Shown in pieces: positions 9,177-16,758 of a stretch of DNA of 64,000 bases. Where the stretch lies: the NCBI GenBank assembly GCA_963814875.1, contig CAWFFJ010000018.1, forward strand, positions 248,001-312,000. Direction: 5' to 3'. Position 1 is the stretch's first letter; every line of letters begins with the position of its first letter. The notes beneath the pieces are model-generated. The model was given only the letters and a program-made list of their open reading frames with translations. It had not been told where the DNA came from and searched no databases. This DNA is from CAVSIS01 sp963814875 (GTDB taxonomy: Bacteria; Acidobacteriota; Thermoanaerobaculia; Thermoanaerobaculales; Sulfomarinibacteraceae). Made by a program: the position numbers and the translations under genes.

Positions 9177-11788
9177 ACGACCGCATTCCGTCCCACGAGC
9201 CCCTGATCGATGCCGCGGTTGACGCGGTGCGCACCGACCAACCCACCCCTGAGACCGTCGAGGCCGCCACCGCCAGGGTGTGGCAGCAGCTGGCCGCCGA
9301 GTCGGCGCCGCTGCGCGGCTGCGCCGATGTCCAGGCCCTACTGCCGGGCTTCGTCGCCGGAACGCTCGGCGAGCGGCGCGGCCTACTCGTCAGCGACCAC
9401 ACCCGGGAGTGCGTCGCCTGCCGGCGCGCCCTGATGGAGCTGCGCCGCGGGGCGGTCGCATCGTTGACGGCTTCAGCTCGACCCAGCTGGCGGGTCCCGA
9501 CTTTCCTGCGCGTAGCGGCGGTGGCCCTGCTCGTCGTCGGGGCCGGTGCCCTGACGTTCAAGCTCGGTGGCGACCTACTGGCCGACCGCCGGGTCGACGC
9601 CGTCGTCACGGCGGCTGACAGCGGGCTGCTCGCGGTTGGACCCGACGGTTCGCAGCCGCTCTCGGCCGGCGACCACATCCGGGCCCACGAGCACATCCGC
9701 ACCGAACGCGACGGCGGCGCCATGTTGCGCCTCGCCGACGGGTCGATGGTCGAGCTCGACGCCCGCTCCGAGCTGAGCCTCACCGCCGACCGGCGCGGGA
9801 CCACCATCGACCTCGCACGCGGCAACGTTCTCGTGCACGCCGCCGACCAGGGTTCCGGCCGCCTCGCGGTCCGCACCAACGACTGCGAAGTGCTCGTCAA
9901 AGGCACGATCTTCTCGGTTTCCAACGGGCTCAAGGGATCGCGCGTGTCGGTTGTCGAAGGCAAGGTCGAGGTGCGCCGCGGTGGCGCGCGAGACCTCCTG
10001 CTTCCTGGTGACCAGATCACCACCGACGACTCGCTCGCCCAGGTCTCCGTCGAGCGCGACATCGCGTGGAGCCGCAATGCGGACGCCCACATCGCCCTGC
10101 TCAAGGAGCTGCGGTCCCTGCGCCATGACATCGCCGTCGCGGTCGAGGGCGACTCGCAGCGCAGCACCTCGCGGCTCCTCGCGCTGGCCCCGGCCGGTAC
10201 GGTGCTCTACGCCGCCATGCCCAACGTCGCGCAGGGACTGGCGAGCGCACGGTCAATCCTGCTCAACCGGCTCTCGTCGAGCCCCACGCTGCGCGGCTGG
10301 TGGGACGAGCAGGTCGCCTCGCGCGGTTTCGACACCGAGGTCGAAGCCCTGCTGGAGCATCTGCGCCCGCTCGGCAGCGCGGTCGGCAACGAGATCGCCG
10401 TCCTGCTGGGCGAACGCGTGCTGACAGGCTCCGGCGGACCGGTCCTGGTCGCCGAGCTCGCCGACCCTGCCGGGTTTGTGTCCTTGCTGCAGACCGAGAT
10501 CGACCGGCTCCAGGCCGAGGGCCACCCCGGTCTCGTGCTCGTCGATGACCCGCTTGCCGCCCCGCCCGCGGGAGCGCAGTGGATGATCTGGGTCCACGGC
10601 GACATCGCGATCGCCGCGACGACAGCGGACGACCTCCAGGCGGTCGCGCGGGTCGCGCTCGATCCCGCAGAAGCGGCGCCGTTCCAAGACTCCGACCTCT
10701 ACAACCGCCTCCAAGCCGCCTACGCCGACGGCGTCGGCTGGCTGTTCGGAATCGACGTCCACCGCATGCTGACCGAGGCCGCGACCGGGGACGAGGCCCA
10801 CGACACGCGCTTGCTCGAGCAGCTCGGCCTGCTCGATGCGTCCACCCTCGTGGTCGAGCACCACCGGGAGGGCGAGCGTGCGAGCACCCAGGCCAGCCTC
10901 GACTTCTCCGCCCCACGCAAGGGCATCGCCGCCTGGCTGGCCGCTCCGGCGCCGATGGGGAGCCTCGAGTTCTTCTCGCCCCAGACCACGCTGGTCTCGG
11001 CTGCGGTCGCCAAGGACGCCCTCGAGATGTTCGACGACCTGGTGGCGATGCTGGCCACCGCGGCGCCCGACGCCGTCGGCGCGATCGACAGCTTCCGCAC
11101 CGAGCACGGCATCGATCTCAGGACAGACCTGGCCGCCGCTCTCGGCGGCGAGGGGGCGTTCGGCATCGACGGGCCCGTGGTCCCGGTCCCGTCGTGGAAG
11201 CTGGTGCTCGAGGTCTACGACCCGGTGCGCCTCCAGGCCACCCTCGAGGCCGCGGTAGTCGAGATCAACCGCGCGCTGGTCACAGAAGGCAAGGCGCCTG
11301 TCACGCTCGCCCGTCAGGATGTCGGCGACCAGACCTTCTGGGTGCTCACGAGCCGCGACTCGCCTGCCGGCGCCGCTTGGGTCATGAACGACGGCTACAT
11401 CGTCGTAGGGCCGAACACCGCGGTGCTCCGGCATGCCCTGATGGTGCGGTCGAGCGGCGTCACCCTGCCGCAATCGAACGTTCTCCGCGACCTCCTGCCG
11501 ACCAACGGCTACAGCGACTGCTCGGCTCTCTTCTTCCACGACTTCGGGGACCTCGCGCAGACCCTCGCCGGAACCGGAATGCTCGGCGAGCTGCCGCCGG
11601 GAGCGGATCTCGGCGCCCTGTCAGAGCCGAGCCTGTTCTGCGTCTGGGCCGAGGAGCGCCGAATCTCGGTCAGCGGCACGGGCGCGAGCCTGCTCGAGGC
11701 ATTCCCGCTTGCCGGTCTCGGCCACGCCCCGCGGACGGGCGCGGCCGGGCGGGTCGGGTCAACGGGCGCGGTATCATCCCAGGGATGA
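9173..11788 (+). CDS. Zinc-finger/FecR-domain anti-sigma-type membrane protein with long C-terminal region
   Basis: 871 residues. A cytoplasmic zinc-finger anti-sigma region carries C50, H76, C80 and C83 (HTRECVAC), one membrane helix lies near 110-128, and a FecR domain follows (about 150-290: PLSAGDHIRAHEHI, GGAMLRLADGSMVELDA, LVKGTIFSV, VVEGKVEVRRGG). The remaining roughly 570 residues would be periplasmic. They hold repeated alpha/beta segments, such as VLVAELADPAGFVSLL and GWLFGIDVHRML, that resemble DUF3352-type proteins, but I cannot assign a function. The layout suggests that an extracytoplasmic signal is passed through the FecR domain to release the ECF sigma factor encoded just upstream. 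The gene overlaps both neighbours by four bases. Confidence 0.8.
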   Translation: MNDRIPSHEPLIDAAVDAVRTDQPTPETVEAATARVWQQLAAESAPLRGCADVQALLPGFVAGTLGERRGLLVSDHTRECVACRRALMELRRGAVASLTASARPSWRVPTFLRVAAVALLVVGAGALTFKLGGDLLADRRVDAVVTAADSGLLAVGPDGSQPLSAGDHIRAHEHIRTERDGGAMLRLADGSMVELDARSELSLTADRRGTTIDLARGNVLVHAADQGSGRLAVRTNDCEVLVKGTIFSVSNGLKGSRVSVVEGKVEVRRGGARDLLLPGDQITTDDSLAQVSVERDIAWSRNADAHIALLKELRSLRHDIAVAVEGDSQRSTSRLLALAPAGTVLYAAMPNVAQGLASARSILLNRLSSSPTLRGWWDEQVASRGFDTEVEALLEHLRPLGSAVGNEIAVLLGERVLTGSGGPVLVAELADPAGFVSLLQTEIDRLQAEGHPGLVLVDDPLAAPPAGAQWMIWVHGDIAIAATTADDLQAVARVALDPAEAAPFQDSDLYNRLQAAYADGVGWLFGIDVHRMLTEAATGDEAHDTRLLEQLGLLDASTLVVEHHREGERASTQASLDFSAPRKGIAAWLAAPAPMGSLEFFSPQTTLVSAAVAKDALEMFDDLVAMLATAAPDAVGAIDSFRTEHGIDLRTDLAAALGGEGAFGIDGPVVPVPSWKLVLEVYDPVRLQATLEAAVVEINRALVTEGKAPVTLARQDVGDQTFWVLTSRDSPAGAAWVMNDGYIVVGPNTAVLRHALMVRSSGVTLPQSNVLRDLLPTNGYSDCSALFFHDFGDLAQTLAGTGMLGELPPGADLGALSEPSLFCVWAEERRISVSGTGASLLEAFPLAGLGHAPRTGAAGRVGSTGAVSSQG

Positions 11789-12738
11789 GCGCCCCCGCGC
11801 CGGACCGAAAGCCGGTCCTGACGCTTGACGGCCTGTCGGTCCGGCTCGGATCGCGGACCATCCTCGCCGACCTCCGCGCCTCCCTCGGGGGGCGCGCGAT
11901 CGGTCTATTGGGACCCAACGGCGCCGGCAAGACGACCCTGATTCGTACCCTGCTCGGCTTCCACCCGCCGTCCGGGGGGTCGGCAACTGTGCTCGGGCTT
12001 CCGCTCGGACGGAGCACCGAGCGCGAGGTCAGGGCGCAGGTCGGCTACATGCCGGAGAACGACTCGTTCATCGCCAACATGACAGCAGTCCGCTTCCTGC
12101 GCCTGATGGGCGAGCTCGGAGGACTGCCCCCCCAGGCTGCCCTGGAGCGCGCCCACGAGGCGCTGTTCTTCGTCGGCCTCGGTGAGGCTCGGTACCGGGC
12201 GGTGGGGACGTTCTCGACCGGTATGAAGCAGATGGTCAAGCTCGCCCAGGCGATCGTGCACGGCCCGCGGCTGCTGATTCTGGACGAGCCCACCAACGGG
12301 CTCGACCCGCCCGCGCGCGCACGAATGCTCGAGCTGGTTGCTGAGATCCGCGACCGCGGCGACTGCCGGGTGCTGCTGTCCTCCCACCTGCTGCGCGACG
12401 TTGACCTGGTCTGCGACGAGGTGCTGATCCTCAAGGAGGGCAAGGTAGCGGCCTGTGCCGACCTGGACGAGGAGCGTCGTGCCAACCGCTCCTTCGTCGA
12501 GCTCGAGCTGACCGCCCCCAGCGAGCCCTTCGTCGCCGCCCTCGGCGAGCTCGGCTGCGAGGTCGCGGTCGGCCCGGGACCGCGGCTCAAGGCGGTCCTG
12601 CCCGTCGGGCGCACCGTCCACGACATCTACCGCGCCGCCGTCGACCTCGGGGTCGTGATCCGGCGGCTCGACTGCAAGCGGACCTCGCTGCAGGAGATCT
12701 TCCTCAAGGCCATGGAGGACAACCGTGGCGGTGTATGA
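11785..12738 (+). CDS. ABC transporter ATP-binding protein (first of two)
   Basis: 317 residues starting at ATG 11785, which overlaps the stop of the FecR gene; the frame is open further upstream but only as a shadow of that gene. Walker A is GPNGAGKTT (43-51), the signature loop is the degenerate FSTGMKQ (143-149) and Walker B is LILDEPT (164-170). The loop variant and the C-terminal extension of about 100 residues are typical of ABC-2-type exporters of the CcmA/NatA class. The partner permease starts within its 3' end. A TATCAT box lies seven bases before the ATG and could give an internal leaderless start. Confidence 0.92.
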   Translation: MSAPAPDRKPVLTLDGLSVRLGSRTILADLRASLGGRAIGLLGPNGAGKTTLIRTLLGFHPPSGGSATVLGLPLGRSTEREVRAQVGYMPENDSFIANMTAVRFLRLMGELGGLPPQAALERAHEALFFVGLGEARYRAVGTFSTGMKQMVKLAQAIVHGPRLLILDEPTNGLDPPARARMLELVAEIRDRGDCRVLLSSHLLRDVDLVCDEVLILKEGKVAACADLDEERRANRSFVELELTAPSEPFVAALGELGCEVAVGPGPRLKAVLPVGRTVHDIYRAAVDLGVVIRRLDCKRTSLQEIFLKAMEDNRGGV

Positions 12739-13585
12739 GCGTACCTGGCGCCGTTGGGAGGGCGCGGCCACGCCGCTCACCCGGCGCTTCCTGGTCATCA
12801 CCCGGTTCGCCCTGGCCGAGGCGTTCTCGTCGCGCTTGTTCGCGATCTTCTACGCCGCCTGCGCATTGCCGACGCTGATCGGGCTGGTCCTGGTCTACCT
12901 CGCCCACAACGCCTCCATGCTCGCGCAGCTCGGCGTACCCGGAGACTTCGTCGCGGCGCTGACCCGGCTCTTCTTCCAGAAGCTCTTCGTGTGGCAGGCG
13001 GTGCCGGCGTTCTTCGTGGCGCTGATCGTGTCGCCCAGCCTGGTCGCGCCCGACCTCACCCACAACGGCCTGCCGCTCTACCTGAGCCGCCCGATCACGC
13101 GAACCGACTACGTTCTCGGCAAGGCCGCGGTGCTCGCTCTGCTGCTCTCCCCGATCACCTGGATCGGGGGGCTGGCGGTGTTCGCGCTCCAGGCCTCGCT
13201 CGAGGGCGGCGGGTGGTGGCACGCCAACGCCCGTCTGGCCCTCGCTTACCTCGTCGGACACCTGACCTGGATCGTGGTCATCACCCTGCTGTCGCTGGCC
13301 GTCTCGGCGTGGGTCCGCTACAAGCCCCTCGCGCGCGGCGTCCTCCTGGGCGTGTTCTTCGTGCTCGGCGCGGTCGGCCACATGGTGAACCTCATGACCG
13401 GGAGCTCGTTCGGCGACGCCCTCGACCTGGTCCAGGCGATCGTGACCGTGGTCGCCCACCTCTTCGACCCGTCGGTCCAGACGCCGATGCCGGTCTGGCT
13501 GGCGTGGGGCTCGCTCGCCGGCGCGTCGCTGCTCAGCCTCGCGCTGCTCCGCACCAGACTACGCGGTGCGGAGGTGGTGCGGTGA
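12725..13585 (+). CDS. ABC-2-type transporter permease (first of two)
   Basis: 286 residues from GTG 12725, overlapping the upstream ATPase gene by 14 bases. The N-terminal VYERTWRRWEG is a typical opening of ABC-2 permeases that act with NatA-like ATPases. Six membrane segments are visible between about residues 30 and 280. The segment GLPLYLSRPITRTDYVLGK, joining two helices, is characteristic of this permease family. It is presumed to form an exporter with the preceding ATPase. The substrate cannot be told from sequence. Confidence 0.88.
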   Translation: MAVYERTWRRWEGAATPLTRRFLVITRFALAEAFSSRLFAIFYAACALPTLIGLVLVYLAHNASMLAQLGVPGDFVAALTRLFFQKLFVWQAVPAFFVALIVSPSLVAPDLTHNGLPLYLSRPITRTDYVLGKAAVLALLLSPITWIGGLAVFALQASLEGGGWWHANARLALAYLVGHLTWIVVITLLSLAVSAWVRYKPLARGVLLGVFFVLGAVGHMVNLMTGSSFGDALDLVQAIVTVVAHLFDPSVQTPMPVWLAWGSLAGASLLSLALLRTRLRGAEVVR

Positions 13586-14526
13586 GCACCGACCGCATCG
13601 TCTTCCGAGGGGTCTCGAAGTTCTACGGCGAGGTGCTCGGCGTCAACCACGTCAGCCTCGCCATCGCGCCGGGTCTCACCAGCCTGGTCGGCCCCAACGG
13701 CTCGGGCAAGAGCACCCTCATGCACCTGCTCACCGGCCTCCTGCGGCCCACCCAGGGTAGCGTCAGCGTGCTCGACGTCCCTCCCGACAGGCCTGACCTC
13801 CTGTTTCGTCTGCTTGGCTACTGCACCCAGTACGACAGCTTCCCCGCCGGCACCACCGGTCTCGGCCTGCTGCGCGACTCGCTCGCACTCCACGGCCTCG
13901 ACCCGGCCGAACGTGACGCCCGGGCCTGGGAGGTGCTCGAGCTGGTCGGCCTCACCGAGGCCGCTCGGCGCCGCATCGCAGGCTACTCCAAGGGCATGCG
14001 CCAGCGGATCAAGCTCGGCCAGGCAATCGCCCATGACCCCAGGGTGCTGGTCCTCGACGAGCCGCTCAACGGTCTCGACCCGATGGCCCGCGCGGAGGTC
14101 ATCGACCTGATGCGGCGCTGGGCCGACGAGGGCCGCCACGTGATCGTGTCGTCGCACATCCTGCACGAGGTCGACGCCATCTCCGACGGCGTCATCCTGA
14201 TGCACGGCGGATCGGTGGTCGCCGAGGGTGCGATTCGCACGGTGCGCGGAGAGATCTCCGGGCACCCGATGCAGATCCTCCTCCGCTGCCGTCCGGTCCG
14301 CTCAGTCGCGCCTCGCCTGCTCGAGCTCGCTCACGTGGTCGAGGTCCGCCTGATCGAGGAGGACGACGTGGTGCTGGTGAAGACCCGGGACGCGGACGCC
14401 TTCTTCCGCGACGTCGCGCCGCTGGTGCTGGCCTCCGGAGCCGACGTCGAGACCGTGGCACCCGCCGACGAAGACGTCGGTGCCGTCTACGACTACCTCA
14501 TCGGCTCCGCGGGGGGCACGACATGA
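13582..14526 (+). CDS. ABC transporter ATP-binding protein (second of two)
   Basis: 314 residues from GTG 13582, overlapping the preceding stop by four bases. Walker A is GPNGSGKST (37-45), the signature loop YSKGMRQ (135-141), and Walker B LVLDEPLNGLDP follows; SSHILHEVD holds the switch His. It is not a duplicate of the first ATPase: the two differ throughout the helical domain and C-terminus. It probably serves the last permease in the run, or both ATPases and both permeases make one heteromeric exporter. Confidence 0.92.
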   Translation: MSTDRIVFRGVSKFYGEVLGVNHVSLAIAPGLTSLVGPNGSGKSTLMHLLTGLLRPTQGSVSVLDVPPDRPDLLFRLLGYCTQYDSFPAGTTGLGLLRDSLALHGLDPAERDARAWEVLELVGLTEAARRRIAGYSKGMRQRIKLGQAIAHDPRVLVLDEPLNGLDPMARAEVIDLMRRWADEGRHVIVSSHILHEVDAISDGVILMHGGSVVAEGAIRTVRGEISGHPMQILLRCRPVRSVAPRLLELAHVVEVRLIEEDDVVLVKTRDADAFFRDVAPLVLASGADVETVAPADEDVGAVYDYLIGSAGGTT

Positions 14527-15356
14527 CCGCCTTCGATCCCGGCGTGCCGGTCCCGCCTCGCGTCCAGATCGTCGTTCTCGTCCGCCGCGAGCTCGCCCGC
14601 ACCCTGCTCGGGCGGAGGTCCCTGCTGGTCTGGCTGCTGCTCTGCCTACCGCTCGTCATCGCGCTCCTGCGGCTGCTCTTCATGCCCACGGCCATGCGCG
14701 CCGACATCGCCGGCACCGGTCGCGATTTCGCCGAGCTGTTCCACGCCTTCATCCTCCGCTTCGTGGTCTTCTTCGGCTGTGCCGGCCTGTTCATGAACCT
14801 CTTCCGTGGTGAGATCCTGGATCGCAGCATCCACTACCTGCTGCTCGCACCCGTTCGTCGTGACGTGCTGGTGGTCGGCAAGTTCCTGGGCGGTCTCGCC
14901 TCGACCGTGATCGCGCTCGGCGGCGCCACCCTCGCGACCTACTTCCTGATGTACCTGGCCCACGGTGTCGGCCCCGGCCTCGGCTTCGTGCTCTCGGGCG
15001 CCGGCATGAGCCACCTCGCCGCCTATCTTGCGACCGTGGTCATGGCGTGCGTGGGCTACGGCGCCCTGTTCCTGCTCGCGGGCCTGTACTTCCGCAACCC
15101 GCTGCTGCCCGCCGTCGCCCTGCTCGGCTGGGAGCTGCTGTCGCCGTTCCTGCCGCCGATGCTGAAGGCGCTCAGCGTCAGCCACTACCTCGCATCGCTG
15201 GTGCCGGTCCCGGCCTCGCTCGGCCCGCTCGCGATCATGGTGCCGCCGGTGGCGGCGTGGAAGGCGGTGTTGGGCCTCGGCGCACTGGCCGTCGTCTCGG
15301 TGGGCCTCGCGGCGTGGCGGGCGCGCACGCTCGAGGTCAGCTACGCCGCGGAGTGA
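14523..15356 (+). CDS. ABC-2-type transporter permease (second of two)
   Basis: 277 residues with six hydrophobic segments (first near 35-55). The stretch FRGEILDRSIHYLLLAPVRR between helices matches the loop of ABC-2 permeases. ATG 14523 overlaps the upstream ATPase stop by four bases. This is the last gene of a chain from the ECF sigma factor in which every junction overlaps, so one transcript is very likely. A tandem ACCAAGAC repeat begins five bases after its stop. Confidence 0.88.
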   Translation: MTAFDPGVPVPPRVQIVVLVRRELARTLLGRRSLLVWLLLCLPLVIALLRLLFMPTAMRADIAGTGRDFAELFHAFILRFVVFFGCAGLFMNLFRGEILDRSIHYLLLAPVRRDVLVVGKFLGGLASTVIALGGATLATYFLMYLAHGVGPGLGFVLSGAGMSHLAAYLATVVMACVGYGALFLLAGLYFRNPLLPAVALLGWELLSPFLPPMLKALSVSHYLASLVPVPASLGPLAIMVPPVAAWKAVLGLGALAVVSVGLAAWRARTLEVSYAAE

Positions 15357-15360
15357 GTTC

Positions 15361-15403
15361 AGACCACCAAGACACCAAGACACCAAGACACCAAGACACC
15401 AAG
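15361..15403 (+). repeat. Tandem 8-base repeat ACCAAGAC, five units, after a stop codon
   Basis: Starting AGACCACCAAG, the unit ACCAAG recurs five times at exact 8-base spacing (15366, 15374, 15382, 15390, 15398) and ends in CCATCGC. It lies immediately 3' of the permease gene on its sense strand. Related copies occur at 15522-15540, 24547-24563 and 24898-24926. Confidence 0.95.
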
Positions 15404-15521
15404 CCATCGCGATCAGAGAGTGAGCTTGAGCACGAACACAGATCCACGTGTCAAGGTTCTCTCAGACCGCGAGGCCTTCTCAGCAATGGCCTTCCCAGTC
15501 TGCATCGCAGCAGACACCGCC

Positions 15522-15540
15522 CCTTGGTGTCTTGGTGGTG
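15522..15540 (-). repeat. ACCAAGAC-type repeat, two units, after the murB stop
   Basis: On the minus strand this reads ACACCACCAAGACACCAAG, beginning 16 bases after the murB stop. With the copy at 15361-15403 it forms an inverted pair enclosing about 120 bases between two convergent genes. The enclosed DNA has no convincing gene. Confidence 0.9.
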
Positions 15541-15556
15541 TATTCCCAGCGCCCGC

Positions 15557-16690
15557 TCACCCCAGCGGGTCCGACGTGGAAAAGCCGAGGAAGACCGGCT
15601 CGGGCTTCAGAGTCACCCCAAAACGAGTGCGGACTGCGTTGCGGATGTCGCGGGCGAGCGCGATCAGCTCGGCCGTGTTGCCGCCGCCGTGGTGCACAAG
15701 CGCCAGCGCGTGGCGGGATGAGAGACCGACTGCCCCGCGCCGGAACCCCTTGCGGAAACCAGCCGCCTCCACCAGCCACGCCGCAGGGATCTTGACCCGG
15801 CCTTCTCCGGTTGTGAACCGCGGCACCTGCGCCGCATCGGCGACCACGCCCAGGGCGAGCGCCCGAGCAGCGAGCTCGTTGGCCCTTTCCGGGTCGAGCA
15901 CGGGGTTGACGAAGAACGAGCCCGCCGAGCGCCGGTTGGGGTCGTCGGGATCGTCGAGCACCATCGACTTGTCCCGGCGCAGCTCGAGGACCGTCGCGCG
16001 GACATTCTCCAGCGTCGGCTCCGCAACGCGCTCGCGAACCCGCCGCTCGAGCTCCGGGTAGGCGATCGTCGGCGTCCCTCGCGGGCGCAGACGGAAGCGA
16101 ACCTCGAGCACCATCCAGCGGCCAGGGGCGCGGCGCAGAGCACTGGTCCGGTAGCCGAAGCCGCACGCCTCGGCCGGGAGCTCACGCTCGGCGAGGCTGC
16201 TGCAGTCGAGGACGCGGACCGAGCTGATCGTGTCCGCCACCTCCTGGCCGTAGGCGCCGACATTCTGGACCGGCGCTCCGCCGGTTCTCCCAGGGATCCC
16301 CGCGAGGCACTCGATTCCGGCGAGTCCCTCGCCCACCGCGCGTGTGACGAGCGCGTCCCACGGCTCCCCTGCCCCCGCCGAAAGCGACACACTCGCCGCA
16401 CCGTGCTCGATCGTCATCCCCGTCATCGTTGGAACGACCACCAGCCCCGGAAAGCCGTCGTCGGCCACGACCACGTTCGAACCTCCGCCGAGCACCACCG
16501 CAGGCACGCCCCGACTGCGCGCCCATGCCAGCGCTTCGGCCGCGGCCCGAACCTCTCTCGCCTCGATCAGGAAGCGTGCCGGTCCCCCGAGGCCGAGAGT
16601 CGTCCGCACCGCCAGCGGGACGTCACGCTGGAGCTCGAGGGGTGCGGACGCCCTCGCGCTCGGCGCTGCCTTCGGCGGGTCGTTGTTCAC
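15557..16690 (-). CDS. murB: UDP-N-acetylenolpyruvoylglucosamine reductase MurB
   Basis: 377 residues from GTG 16690; a TTG at 16726 would add 12 residues. It reduces the enolpyruvyl group to lactyl in cytoplasmic peptidoglycan synthesis, using NADPH and FAD. The FAD-binding half has VVLGGGSNVVVADDGFPG and GIPGRTGGAPVQNVGAYGQE. Active-site features are YRTSALR, the proton-donor Ser of SAGSFFVNP and the Glu of LKPEPVFLG near the C-terminus. It is monocistronic by position: divergent from the UbiB-like gene and convergent with the ABC permease. Confidence 0.95.
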   Translation of the reverse strand: MNNDPPKAAPSARASAPLELQRDVPLAVRTTLGLGGPARFLIEAREVRAAAEALAWARSRGVPAVVLGGGSNVVVADDGFPGLVVVPTMTGMTIEHGAASVSLSAGAGEPWDALVTRAVGEGLAGIECLAGIPGRTGGAPVQNVGAYGQEVADTISSVRVLDCSSLAERELPAEACGFGYRTSALRRAPGRWMVLEVRFRLRPRGTPTIAYPELERRVRERVAEPTLENVRATVLELRRDKSMVLDDPDDPNRRSAGSFFVNPVLDPERANELAARALALGVVADAAQVPRFTTGEGRVKIPAAWLVEAAGFRKGFRRGAVGLSSRHALALVHHGGGNTAELIALARDIRNAVRTRFGVTLKPEPVFLGFSTSDPLG

Positions 16691-16735
16691 GCTCCGCAGT
16701 CTGCCGCAGCCGGGACCCAGGTGCAACGACGGCCG

Positions 16736-16752
16736 GTACCGTGCGGTACAGT
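16736..16752 (+). promoter_or_regulatory. Palindrome and -10 box predicting a leaderless start for the UbiB-like gene
   Basis: GTACCG and CGGTAC (16736-16749) form a perfect inverted repeat around TG. The -10-like TACAGT (16747-16752) overlaps its right arm, and the ATG follows six bases later, so the start site would fall on or next to the A of ATG 16759. No Shine-Dalgarno sequence is present. A -35 box is not evident, so the promoter call is tentative. Confidence 0.4.
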
Positions 16753-16758
16753 TCTGTC

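Noticed and set aside
15361..15403. Short regular repeat resembling a CRISPR array
   Set aside because: The period is 8 bases with no unique spacers, and there are no cas genes.
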